Part shown: in pieces, positions 17,293 through 25,206 of the stretch | Layout: every line of letters begins with the position of its first letter | Numbering within the stretch: the first letter of the stretch is position 1 | DNA from: G963667675 sp965197565 | GTDB taxonomy: Bacteria; Chloroflexota; Dehalococcoidia; Lucifugimonadales; UBA3495 | Assembly (NCBI GenBank): GCA_965197565.1 | Contig: CBDANK010000004.1 | Span: 496,001 to 560,000, forward strand | Length of the DNA stretch: 64,000 bases | Direction: 5' to 3' | Notes under the pieces: generated by a model | What the model saw: the letters and a program-made list of their open reading frames with translations, nothing else | Told to the model about the DNA's origin: nothing | Database searches by the model: none | Translations under genes and position numbers: made by a program

Positions 17293-17387
17293 TAACTGTT
17301 CAGATTTGAGGGGAACCGGTCCTTCGACTCCGTTGCGCTCAGGATGGGCGGTTCCCTGTCAGTGCGCTTACCAACTCTGAACAGTTA
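17293..17387. repeat. Family C element, palindromic ends
   Basis: TAACTGTTCAGA at 17293-17304 and its exact reverse complement TCTGAACAGTTA at 17376-17387 bound a 95-base element that includes CCTTCGACTCCGTTGCGCTC. GTGTCAGG occurs just outside both ends. One end and a related core recur at 10398-10520 and an end occurs near 33640. No open frame. Confidence 0.65.
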
Positions 17388-17444
17388 GTGTCAGGGCTGT
17401 GTGAGGCCATAGGCAAGACCTCCAACTGCCTAACATAACTTCAC

Positions 17445-17474
17445 TTGACACTCTTCGGCTCCCAACCCTATACT
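17445..17474 (+). promoter_or_regulatory. Sigma70-like promoter of the trp operon
   Basis: TTGACA at 17445-17450 and TATACT at 17469-17474 are separated by 18 bases. It lies just ahead of the T-box leader, so transcription should begin near 17481 and read through the leader into trpE. Confidence 0.7.
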
Positions 17475-17480
17475 CAAGCC

Positions 17481-17826
17481 CTCAAAACCAAATACTAAAA
17501 GGCTGTGAAGGGGAATAGTAGGCTTCGAGCGAGGCCCAGAGAGCCGGGTTAGGTGGGAGCCGGCGCCAAGCGCGGAAGCACCAATGGACCCCGGAGCCGC
17601 AGGCCGATCACTGGCAAGCGATGGGACTAATGTAAACCCTGCGGGCCGGTGCTAGGCTGAGACGGTTGGGCGCCGTTAAAGGCCCGCGGCACGGGGGTCG
17701 CCTAGACTAAGGTCCCTCCCGCCGGTTAAGATGTCGGCCCGTTCTGTCTAGCTCAAGGGGAACAGGCTGAAAATAAGGGTGGCAACGCGGCCAAGACCCG
17801 TCCCTTTTGGGGGCGGGTTTTTTGTT
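17481..17826 (+). ncRNA. T-box riboswitch, tryptophan (UGG) specifier
   Basis: Leader RNA that senses uncharged tRNA-Trp and turns on the trp operon. Seen: stem I elements AATAGTAGGC and GGGTTAGGTGGGAGCC; a TGG specifier with following purine at 17585-17587 (CCAATGGACCCC); the conserved T-box AAGGGTGGCAACGCGG at 17775-17790; and a terminator hairpin ACCCGTCCC/GGGGCGGGT with a T run at 17796-17824 that competes with the antiterminator. The T-box CAACGCGG differs by one base from the common ACCGCGG form. trpE starts 28 bases later, which supports the Trp assignment. Confidence 0.9.
17796..17824 (+). terminator. T-box intrinsic terminator
   Basis: Nine-pair stem ACCCGTCCC / GGGGCGGGT (one G-T pair) with a TTTTGG-type loop, then TTTTTTG. 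Its 5' half overlaps the region just after the T-box sequence, as required for mutually exclusive terminator and antiterminator folds. Confidence 0.85.
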
Positions 17827-17852
17827 TGCCGGTTCTTGTTCGGAGGAAAACC

Positions 17853-19307
17853 ATGTACTACCCAAGCCTGGAAGAAGTAGAAGCGATGGCCGGAAAAGGC
17901 AACTTGGTGCCGGTGTACCGCTCGATCAACGCCGACCTGGAAACCCCGGTTTCCGCCTACCTCAAGGTGGCCCGTCCGCCGTACTCCTTTCTGCTGGAGA
18001 GCGTGGCCGGCGGCGAGCGCCTGGGGCGCTACAGCTTCATCGGCAGCGACCCTTACCACGTCATCAAGACGGGCCCCGGACAGGCCGCCGGGCTGGTGGA
18101 CCCTTTGACCTTGGTCCAGGCTGAGATGGACCAATACAAGACTATTCCTGTTGAAAACCTGCCCCGGTTTCATGGCGGCGCCGTGGGCTACTTGGCTTAT
18201 GACACTATCAGCTACTTCGAGCCCCGGGTGCCCCCCGTGCCCGCCGACCCCCAGGGACTGCCCGAGTCGGTGTTCACTTTCGTCGACACGCTGCTGGTCT
18301 TCGACCATCTGAGGCATGACATCAAGGTGGTCAGCCACGTGAGACTAAACGGAGACATCCCTTCCGCATACGCTCTGGCTACTCAAAAAATCGACGATAT
18401 GGTCGGCCGGTTGGCCCAACCGTTGGAGTTGCCCCAAGGGTTCACGGGGTCCGGCGGCGGCGCGGCCTCTCCCGGCGAGGTCCGTTCCAACTTCAGTAGG
18501 GAGGAATACGGCGCGGCGGTAGAAAAGGTGGTAGAAAATATATACGCCGGGGAAGTGATCCAAGTGGTCAACTCCCAAAGGTTCTCCCGCCAGACTAACG
18601 CTCACCCTTTCCAGGTTTACCGGTCCCTGCGCAGCATCAATCCTTCCCCCTACATGTACTACCTGGACCTGGACGGATTCCAGATTGTGGGCGCCGCCAT
18701 AGAGACCGTGGTCACTGTGGAGGACGGCGTCGCCGCGACTCATCCCATCGCCGGCACCCGGCCCAGGGGCCGCACTTCCGAGGAAGACAACGCCTTGGAG
18801 GAGGAGCTGAAGACCAGCGAGAAGCAACGGGCGGAACACATCATGCTGGTTGACTTGGGCCGCAATGACATCGGCCGGGTCAGTGTGCCGGGCACCGTTT
18901 CGGTAACCCAATTGATGGATGTGGAGCGCTTCTCCCACGTGATGCACTTGGTGTCTCATGTTGAGGGACGGTTGAGACCTAACTACACGCCCTACGACGC
19001 CCTTCGGTCTTGTTTTCCTGCGGGCACCGTGTCCGGCGCCCCCAAAATCCGGGCTATGGAAATCATCGCTGAGCTAGAGGGAGAGAAACGGGGCCCCTAT
19101 GGTGGCGCTGTGGGGTACTTTAGCTTTTCCGGAAACATGGACACCGCCTTGGTGCTGCGCACCGGCATCTACAAGGATGGTACGATGTACGTGCAGGCTG
19201 GCGGGGGTGTGGTGGCGGATAGCGTCGCTGAGGACGAGTATCAAGAAACCAGGCATAAAGCGGGAGCGGTGCTGAGGGCCATCGAGTTGGCCGAGGGCCG
19301 GGACTAA
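17853..19307 (+). CDS. trpE: Anthranilate synthase component I
   Basis: 484 aa. Makes anthranilate from chorismate and ammonia with TrpG. Seen: feedback-site region near the N terminus (LVPVYRSINADLETPVSAYL, LLESVAGGERLGRYSFIG) and the chorismate-binding domain with YAGEVIQVVNSQRF, HPIAGTRPRGRT, HIMLVDLGRNDIGRV and FPAGTVSGAPKIRAMEII. ATG 17853 follows CGGAGGAAAA; the TTG at 17826 would extend it only into the T-box terminator. First gene of the T-box operon. Confidence 0.96.
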   Translation: MYYPSLEEVEAMAGKGNLVPVYRSINADLETPVSAYLKVARPPYSFLLESVAGGERLGRYSFIGSDPYHVIKTGPGQAAGLVDPLTLVQAEMDQYKTIPVENLPRFHGGAVGYLAYDTISYFEPRVPPVPADPQGLPESVFTFVDTLLVFDHLRHDIKVVSHVRLNGDIPSAYALATQKIDDMVGRLAQPLELPQGFTGSGGGAASPGEVRSNFSREEYGAAVEKVVENIYAGEVIQVVNSQRFSRQTNAHPFQVYRSLRSINPSPYMYYLDLDGFQIVGAAIETVVTVEDGVAATHPIAGTRPRGRTSEEDNALEEELKTSEKQRAEHIMLVDLGRNDIGRVSVPGTVSVTQLMDVERFSHVMHLVSHVEGRLRPNYTPYDALRSCFPAGTVSGAPKIRAMEIIAELEGEKRGPYGGAVGYFSFSGNMDTALVLRTGIYKDGTMYVQAGGGVVADSVAEDEYQETRHKAGAVLRAIELAEGRD

Positions 19308-19327
19308 AAACGCAGGAGGCAAGACCC

Positions 19328-19768
19328 ATGATCAAGTCATTCTTTCATACCGGATTCGTGGTTAAATATCTGGACAGGTCGGTGGACTTCTACGCCCGGG
19401 TCTTGGGTCTGCGAGTGGCCAGCCGCGTGGAACGGCGAGGGGAGTTCATCAACCAGGTACTGGCTTTCCCCGACGCTCACATCCACGGAGCTTTCTTGAA
19501 CAAAGGGGAAGGACATCAACTGGAGCTAATCCAGTACGTCAATCCGGCCAGCGGTCCGGGAGGCGCCAATCGCAACGACTTGGGCGCTACTCACCTAGCC
19601 TTCTTCGTTGAGGACATCGACAGGTTTTATAACGACACCAAGCAGAGGGGCTTGCAGTTTAACAACCCTCCGGCGGCCCTCCGCGATGATCAAGGCAAAG
19701 TGACCCGCAAGGCGCTTTACGCTCAGGACCCCGATGGCAACTGGCTGGAGTTTGTGGAGGTACTCTGA
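19328..19768 (+). CDS. VOC-family (glyoxalase-like) protein within the trp operon
   Basis: 146 aa. Two beta-alpha-beta-beta-beta modules: HTGFVVKYLDRSVDFYARVL and LGATHLAFFVEDIDRFYND, with His, Glu and a C-terminal DPDGNWLEFVEV giving likely metal ligands (H, E, H, E). Possible roles are a glyoxalase, dioxygenase or methylmalonyl-CoA epimerase relative. It lies between trpE and trpG with a GGAGG site, and its TGA overlaps the trpG ATG, so it is co-translated. No standard tryptophan step needs it. Confidence 0.82.
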   Translation: MIKSFFHTGFVVKYLDRSVDFYARVLGLRVASRVERRGEFINQVLAFPDAHIHGAFLNKGEGHQLELIQYVNPASGPGGANRNDLGATHLAFFVEDIDRFYNDTKQRGLQFNNPPAALRDDQGKVTRKALYAQDPDGNWLEFVEVL

Positions 19769-20355
19769 TGCTGTTAATGATCGACAACTACGACAGCTTC
19801 ACCTATAACCTCTACCAGTACCTTTCGGAGTTGGGCGCCGAAGTGACCACGGTTCGCAACGACAAGATAACCCTGGAGGAGATCGAAGCGATGGCTCCGG
19901 AAGGGATCGTCGTCTCTCCGGGGCCTTCAACCCCTCTGCAAGCGGGCATATCCAACGATGTGGTCCGTCACTTTGGGCCGAAGCTGCCCACGCTGGGGGT
20001 CTGCTTGGGGCATCAATGCGTTGGACACGCTTACGGTGCTAAAGTGGACCGGGCAGGCGAAATCCGGCATGGAAAGACCTCGATGATCCACCATGACGGC
20101 CAGGGCGTGCTGACGGGACTGCCTAATCCCTTCGAGGCCATCCGCTATCATTCGCTGGTGGTCCATCTGGAGACCCTGCCCGACTGCCTGGAGGTCACCG
20201 CTTGGACCGACAACGGCCTGATTATGGGCCTGCGGCACAAGGAATTTCCCGTGGAAGGGGTGCAATTCCATCCCGAATCCATTATGACCCCGGTGGGCAA
20301 GCAGTTGCTCCAAAACTTCTTGGACCAAGTTGAGAACAGCAAGTCCGAGCCATAG
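19768..20355 (+). CDS. trpG: Anthranilate synthase glutamine amidotransferase
   Basis: 195 aa class I glutaminase. IDNYDSFTYNLYQYL at the start, SPGPSTP, nucleophile Cys79 in GVCLGHQ, and the catalytic His/Glu in VQFHPESIMT near the end. Supplies ammonia to TrpE; may also serve as PabA. Starts on the stop of the VOC gene. Confidence 0.95.
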   Translation: MLLMIDNYDSFTYNLYQYLSELGAEVTTVRNDKITLEEIEAMAPEGIVVSPGPSTPLQAGISNDVVRHFGPKLPTLGVCLGHQCVGHAYGAKVDRAGEIRHGKTSMIHHDGQGVLTGLPNPFEAIRYHSLVVHLETLPDCLEVTAWTDNGLIMGLRHKEFPVEGVQFHPESIMTPVGKQLLQNFLDQVENSKSEP

Positions 20356-20423
20356 ACCTCCAATTTACCCAGCCGCCGTCTCTCTCAGCGGTGGGTCCCG
20401 CGGGGTCTTTTCATCCTCGGAAA

Positions 20424-20628
20424 ATGTCATTCTGAGCCGTAGGCGAAGAATCTAAAACTCTTCAGCAAGAGTCTGGCCCGAATATCTGAGAAAGGGAATG
20501 CAGTCAAGGACCTTAGACCCCTCGCTGAATTTATCTTGAGCCTAGCCGAAAGGCTCGGGGTGCATTGGAGAGTGGCGTAGAGCCTGCCCCAGGCTTGAAC
20601 AGGGAGTGACACAATGAAAAGGCCCTAG
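20424..20628 (+). repeat. Dispersed repeat family A, copy 2, inside the trp operon
   Basis: Same element as at 15409-15610, about 90% alike by eye, from TGTCATTCTGAGCCGTAGGC to CAATGAAAAGGCCCTAG. It makes up most of the 313-base gap between trpG and trpD and contains stable palindromes, so it may lower downstream expression or act as an RNA processing site. Confidence 0.85.
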
Positions 20629-20667
20629 TAGGTCCTGAAGAAGTGGCACTAAGAGAAGAGCAAGACG

Positions 20668-21690
20668 ATGATTCGCGAAGCCATTGACGCCGTAGTTTCC
20701 GGCCGGTCCCTCAGCATGGAGGACGCGGCGACGGTCATGCGCGAGGTCATGGAAGGCGGGGCCTCTCCGGCCCAATTGGCCGCGTTTCTCACCGGGCTCC
20801 GGGTTAAGGGCGAGACAGTTGAAGAGTTGGCCGGATTCGCTATGGTGATGCGGGACAAATCCCTCAAGGTGAACGGGGGCGGCCAAGTGGTGGACACCGT
20901 GGGCACCGGCGGCGATGGACAAAACACTTTTAACATCTCCACCGCCACCGCTTTTGTAGCGGCAGGTGCCGGACTCAAGGTGGCCAAGCACGGGAACCGG
21001 GCTGCTTCCAGCTCCTGCGGCAGCGCCGATGTGCTGGAAGCCCTGGGTGTTAAGATTGACCTGCCGCCGGAGGGTGTCGAACGGTGCATTAAAGAAATCG
21101 GTATTGGGTTCATGTTTGCTCCTACGTTCCATCCGGCAATGCGCCACGCCGCACCCGTCCGGCGGGAGATCGGCATCCGGACTGTATTCAATATTCTTGG
21201 ACCCCTGACCAACCCGGCCGGTGCCCGCAGCCAGTTGGTGGGGGTCGCCTACCCCGGACTGGGCCAAAAAGTGGCGCAGGTGCTAAGGCTGCTGGACACT
21301 CACCACTCCATGATTGTTCATGGGGATGGCGGCTTGGACGAAATCACTCTGTCGGGAGATACTTCTGTATGGGAAGTGAGGGACGGCGAGCTTCGGGAAT
21401 GGAAGGTGTCGGTAGAAGACACGGGGCTCCCCAAGCGGTCCATCCAAGAAATCAGAGGCGGCGCCAAGGAGCAGAACGCCGATGCCATGCGCCGGCTGTT
21501 TCAAGGCGCGCCCGGGCCGGTTCGCGACTATGTGCTGGTTAATAGTGCGGCGGTGCTGTTGGTGGGAGAACTGGTCCGTAACCTTAGAGAAGGCATCACA
21601 CTGGCTGCGGAGGTCATCGACAGCGGAGCCGCGTTGGAGAAACTGGAAAGCCTGGCCGAACTGAGCCAGCAGGCTGCAATAGAGGCGTGA
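20668..21690 (+). CDS. trpD: Anthranilate phosphoribosyltransferase
   Basis: 340 aa. Joins anthranilate to PRPP. Seen: the PRPP/Mg site VDTVGTGGDGQNTFNISTAT, KHGNRAASSSCGSADVLEAL and the second acidic site DGGLDEI. Normal length. Its TGA overlaps a GTG start of the inserted DUF4258 gene (GTGA). Confidence 0.96.
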   Translation: MIREAIDAVVSGRSLSMEDAATVMREVMEGGASPAQLAAFLTGLRVKGETVEELAGFAMVMRDKSLKVNGGGQVVDTVGTGGDGQNTFNISTATAFVAAGAGLKVAKHGNRAASSSCGSADVLEALGVKIDLPPEGVERCIKEIGIGFMFAPTFHPAMRHAAPVRREIGIRTVFNILGPLTNPAGARSQLVGVAYPGLGQKVAQVLRLLDTHHSMIVHGDGGLDEITLSGDTSVWEVRDGELREWKVSVEDTGLPKRSIQEIRGGAKEQNADAMRRLFQGAPGPVRDYVLVNSAAVLLVGELVRNLREGITLAAEVIDSGAALEKLESLAELSQQAAIEA

Positions 21691-21953
21691 GTAATCCACC
21701 GGTCCGATTTACCCGACATGCGTTGGAGCAGATGGCCCGGGTGGAGCGCCGGGGATTCTCTATCAACCAGACTCTAGTACTAGCCACTCTTCGTAATCCT
21801 CGGCAGGTCGTTCCCGGAGAGGCGGGAAGGCTGATAGCGCAATCTCCACTGGATGATATCTATCTCCTTAGAGTAGTATTCGAAGCGAATGATGAAATCC
21901 TAGTTATCACCGCATACCCAGCTAGGAGGTCGAGGTATGAGAATCAAGTATAG
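21687..21953 (+). CDS. DUF4258 toxin candidate inserted in the trp operon
   Basis: 88 aa. VRFTRHALEQMARVERRGFS (the H-A-x-x-R/M helix), then LRVVFEANDEILVITAYPAR. This is the DUF4258/BrnT-like pattern of small RNase-type toxins. It starts by GTGA on the trpD stop and overlaps the DUF2283 gene by 17 bases, so the pair is locked into the trp operon by translational coupling. Confidence 0.78.
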   Translation: MSNPPVRFTRHALEQMARVERRGFSINQTLVLATLRNPRQVVPGEAGRLIAQSPLDDIYLLRVVFEANDEILVITAYPARRSRYENQV

Positions 21954-22143
21954 CCCGGACGTAGATATATTGGTGGTCGAACTGGATGGCGGAGTGATTG
22001 ATTACGCCGAAGAACGCGAAGGAGTCATAGCGCACTTTGACCGCAAGGGTGCGCCAGTGCTTTTCGAAATCCAGGGGGCCAAGAACTTCGTACTTGGCTC
22101 TATAACCAGCATGGTCAACAACGAAGAGGTAGTGATTCCCTGA
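21937..22143 (+). CDS. DUF2283 antitoxin candidate
   Basis: 68 aa with the full DUF2283 pattern: MRIKYSPDVDILVVELDGG, then HFDRKGAPVLFEIQGAKNF. Typical partner of DUF4258 genes. ATG 21937 follows AGGAGGTCGAGG. trpC begins one base after its stop, with no gap. Confidence 0.8.
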   Translation: MRIKYSPDVDILVVELDGGVIDYAEEREGVIAHFDRKGAPVLFEIQGAKNFVLGSITSMVNNEEVVIP

Positions 22144-22144
22144 T

Positions 22145-22951
22145 ATGCCTAACATTCTCGACGAAATAGTTGCCGCCAAACGGCAAGAACTGGCCCTCCA
22201 AAAAGAGGCGGTTTCATTGGACATGCTCCAACAGCGGATAACCGCTCAAGCAAGACCCCTTAACCTGTCGGGGGCTTTGATGGGTGGGGGAATACGCCTT
22301 ATCGCCGAGGTCAAAAAAGCGTCTCCCTCCCGCGGCCTGCTCTCCCCCGACTTCGACCCGGTGCGCCTAGCCGGTATTTACGCCAGCAATGGCGCGGCGG
22401 CCATATCGGTTCTTACCGACCCGCGGTTCCAAGGAGAGCTGGACCATCTAACTAGGATCAAGGACACCGGGGCTTCGCATCGGGCGCCGGTGCTGCGCAA
22501 GGACTTTCTTTTCGACCCTTACCAGGTGCATGAAGCCAGGGCGGCAGGCGCCGATGCCCTGCTGCTTATCGCGGCGATACTCTCTCCCCGGCAGCTACAG
22601 GAGTTGTTGCAGTTGAGCCGGGAATTGTGGATGCAGTGCTTGGTGGAGGTCCATAACGAAAGTGAGTTGCAGGTTGCGCTAGACGCCGGGGCGGAGATCA
22701 TCGGCATCAACAACCGGGACCTGCGCGACTTTACCACCGACTTGGCGGTTACCGAGAGGCTGGCCCCGCTGATTCCCAGGGGCAAGATCGTTGTTAGCGA
22801 GAGCGGCATCAGTAACCAGGAGCATCTGCAACGGCTTGGCCGGGCCAGGGTCAACGGCGTCTTGGTGGGCGAAGCCCTGGTTACCGCGCCCGATGTCGGC
22901 GAAAAAGTCCGGGAGTTCACCGGACAAACCGTGCCACAGGGCGGAGGATGA
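22145..22951 (+). CDS. trpC: Indole-3-glycerol-phosphate synthase
   Basis: 268 aa TIM barrel. MPNILDEIVAAKRQEL at the start, IAEVKKASPSRG (catalytic Lys), VLRKDFLFDPYQVHEARAAG, EVHNESELQVALDAGAEIIG with NNRDLRDF, and VSESGI. Ring-closes CdRP to indole-glycerol phosphate. Confidence 0.96.
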   Translation: MPNILDEIVAAKRQELALQKEAVSLDMLQQRITAQARPLNLSGALMGGGIRLIAEVKKASPSRGLLSPDFDPVRLAGIYASNGAAAISVLTDPRFQGELDHLTRIKDTGASHRAPVLRKDFLFDPYQVHEARAAGADALLLIAAILSPRQLQELLQLSRELWMQCLVEVHNESELQVALDAGAEIIGINNRDLRDFTTDLAVTERLAPLIPRGKIVVSESGISNQEHLQRLGRARVNGVLVGEALVTAPDVGEKVREFTGQTVPQGGG

Positions 22952-23006
22952 TTCAGGGGAGAACTCTCCAGAAGTAGTTGCACTTAGAGAAACGGAATAC
23001 TTAGTA

Positions 23007-23693
23007 ATGAACGAGTCAATGCCGATAGAACCGGTTAAAGTAAAGATATGCGGCGTCCAGAGGCCGGAGGACGCGCTGGTCGCGGCCCAGGCCGGGGCCG
23101 ACTTCATCGGAGTGGCCTTCGTGCCGGAACGCCGCCGTCGGCTGGATGTTAGCTCCGCTAAGTGCGTAGTGACGGCCTTGAGAGCAACCGGGCGGCAGGC
23201 CCCCAAGGTGGTGGGGTTGTTCGCCGATCAGTCCTTGGACCAGGTGAACCAGACCATCGATGCTTGTGAATTGGACTTGGTCCAGTTGTGCGGCAAAGAG
23301 TCAACCGAGTATTGCGGAAAGGTCGAAGCCCAAGTGATTAAGGTGATGCATGTCGATGCCGCTGGCCCGGAGACGGTCGACCGTCTGGCGGAACGTGTCG
23401 GGCGTTACCGGGGCGCCGGACATCTGGTGACTCTCGACCGGCTGGTAGAGGGTATGGCAGGGGGCACCGGGCGCAGCTTCGACTGGAATATCGCCGCCCA
23501 ACTGTCACAACGGGGCCTTTCGTTCTTGTTGGCCGGAGGACTGACCCCGGATAACGTCTCCCGGGCCGTATCCCAGGTGGACCCCTGGGGAGTTGACGTA
23601 TCCAGCGGCGTGGAGACCAACGAGGCCAAAGACCATGACAAGATTCGTGCCTTCATTAACAACGCAAGAAGAATTAAAGAGCTGAAGCAATGA
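23007..23693 (+). CDS. trpF: Phosphoribosylanthranilate isomerase
   Basis: About 228 aa TIM barrel. VKICGVQRPEDALVAAQAGA (catalytic Cys), FIGVAFVPERRRRL, VQLCGKES, and GLTPDNVSRA with GVDVSSGVE phosphate loop at the end. ATG 23007 is chosen (23019 is an option); longer frames overlap trpC in another phase. Confidence 0.93.
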   Translation: MNESMPIEPVKVKICGVQRPEDALVAAQAGADFIGVAFVPERRRRLDVSSAKCVVTALRATGRQAPKVVGLFADQSLDQVNQTIDACELDLVQLCGKESTEYCGKVEAQVIKVMHVDAAGPETVDRLAERVGRYRGAGHLVTLDRLVEGMAGGTGRSFDWNIAAQLSQRGLSFLLAGGLTPDNVSRAVSQVDPWGVDVSSGVETNEAKDHDKIRAFINNARRIKELKQ

Positions 23694-23723
23694 GCATTGG
23701 GGCTGTAAGCGTCAGCAAGGCAA

Positions 23724-23875
23724 CTAGGGCCTGTTGACACTACCAATTTCCTATATAGGGATTGGTAGCCCAGCCTCCCACAAAGGGCGCCTCTACAACC
23801 GGCATGCTACGGGATTTCGTAGGGGCAACCCTTGTGGTTGCCCGGTCCTCAGCTATTAGTGTCAACAGGCCCTAG
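23724..23875. mobile_element. 152-bp MITE-like element with 18-bp perfect terminal inverted repeats
   Basis: CTAGGGCCTGTTGACACT at 23724-23741 and its exact reverse complement AGTGTCAACAGGCCCTAG at 23858-23875. The interior has no frame and holds GGGCAACCCTTGTGGTTGCCC-type palindromes. It lies between trpF and trpB. A partial end (CAACAGGCCCTAAGAG) lies next to glcE at 30007. No clear target duplication is visible beyond the terminal CTAG symmetry. A parent transposase is not in the window. Confidence 0.75.
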
Positions 23876-23917
23876 GTTCTTTCTTCCGGGGTGGAGGAAA
23901 GTAAGGAGCAATTGGTC

Positions 23918-25126
23918 ATGGTAGCCCGCGAAACATCAAGCCTGCCCGACGAAAAGGGACGCTTTGGCGACTTCGGCGGCAAGTTCGTTCCTGAGACGTT
24001 GATGGCCGCCTTGGCCCAGTTGGAAACGGCGTACCGGCAGGTCCAAGAAGACTCCGCCTTTCAATCGGAACTGGAACACCTTCTGCACACCTACGCGGGC
24101 CGGCCTACCGCTCTGTACTACGCGCAAAACCTGACCCGGCGGTGCGGCGGCGCGAAAATATACCTGAAGCGGGAGGACTTGGCCCATACCGGCGCCCACA
24201 AGATCAACAATGCGCTGGGACAAGCTCTCCTAGCCAAACACATGGGCAAAGAGCGCATTATCGCCGAGACCGGCGCGGGCCAGCATGGCGTGGCTGCCGC
24301 TACCGCCTGCGCCATGTTGGGACTCCGGTGCATCGTGTACATGGGGTCCGAAGACGTGCGGCGGCAATCTTTGAATGTGTTTCGAATGCGGCTGCTGGAC
24401 GCCGAGGTAATCCCCGTGGAGTCGGGGACCCGCACCTTGAAGGACGCCATCAACGAGTCCATCCGGGACTGGGTAACTCACGTGGAGACAACCCACTACC
24501 TCATCGGCAGTGTGGTTGGCCCTCACCCCTACCCAATGCTGGTCAGAGACTTCCAAGCGGTTATCGGCAGGGAGGCCCGCTGCCAAATCTTGGAAGCCGA
24601 AGGCCGGTTGCCCGACTATGTGGTAGCTTGCGTCGGCGGCGGAAGCAACGCCATTGGCGCATTTCACCAGTTCCTGGGAGACCAGTCCGTGGAGCTGGTA
24701 GGAGTGGAAGCGGGAGGCAATGGCCTCGAGACCGGTAAACACTCGGCCTCGCTCAACGCCGGCCGCCCCGGTGTGCTCCACGGCTCTATGTCCTATCTAC
24801 TCCAGGACGAACACGGCCAGGTTAATGAGACCCACAGCATCTCAGCCGGCTTGGACTACCCCGGTGTCGGACCGGAGCACAGCTACTTGAAAGACTCCGG
24901 GCGCAGCAAGTACCTCGCCGTTGATGACGCTCAAGCCTTGGAAGGGTTTCATTTGCTGTCCCGCACCGAGGGGATAATTCCGGCCCTAGAACCGGCGCAC
25001 GCCATCTTCTACGCCTCCCAACTGGCCCGGGAACTGTCGCCGGAACAGATCATCCTGGTCTGCCTCAGCGGCCGCGGCGACAAAGACATTCACATCGTGG
25101 CGGAAGCCTCGGGCATTGAGGTATAA
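23918..25126 (+). CDS. trpB: Tryptophan synthase beta chain
   Basis: 402 aa from ATG 23918 (AAGGAG nine bases before); a GTG at 23891 is also open. PLP enzyme joining indole and serine. Seen: GRFGDFGGKFVPETLM, the PLP lysine in HTGAHKINNALGQ, GAGQHGVAAATACA, phosphate loop GGGSNAIG and CLSGRGDKD. This is the TrpB1 type. No trpA follows. Confidence 0.96.
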   Translation: MVARETSSLPDEKGRFGDFGGKFVPETLMAALAQLETAYRQVQEDSAFQSELEHLLHTYAGRPTALYYAQNLTRRCGGAKIYLKREDLAHTGAHKINNALGQALLAKHMGKERIIAETGAGQHGVAAATACAMLGLRCIVYMGSEDVRRQSLNVFRMRLLDAEVIPVESGTRTLKDAINESIRDWVTHVETTHYLIGSVVGPHPYPMLVRDFQAVIGREARCQILEAEGRLPDYVVACVGGGSNAIGAFHQFLGDQSVELVGVEAGGNGLETGKHSASLNAGRPGVLHGSMSYLLQDEHGQVNETHSISAGLDYPGVGPEHSYLKDSGRSKYLAVDDAQALEGFHLLSRTEGIIPALEPAHAIFYASQLARELSPEQIILVCLSGRGDKDIHIVAEASGIEV

Positions 25127-25206
25127 AGGCGAGGTTTGATTTGAAGATATGTAGGGTGTTGTTATAATGGGCCGCGGTTGATATATACGCCCCGGGAGGT
25201 CGGCCG

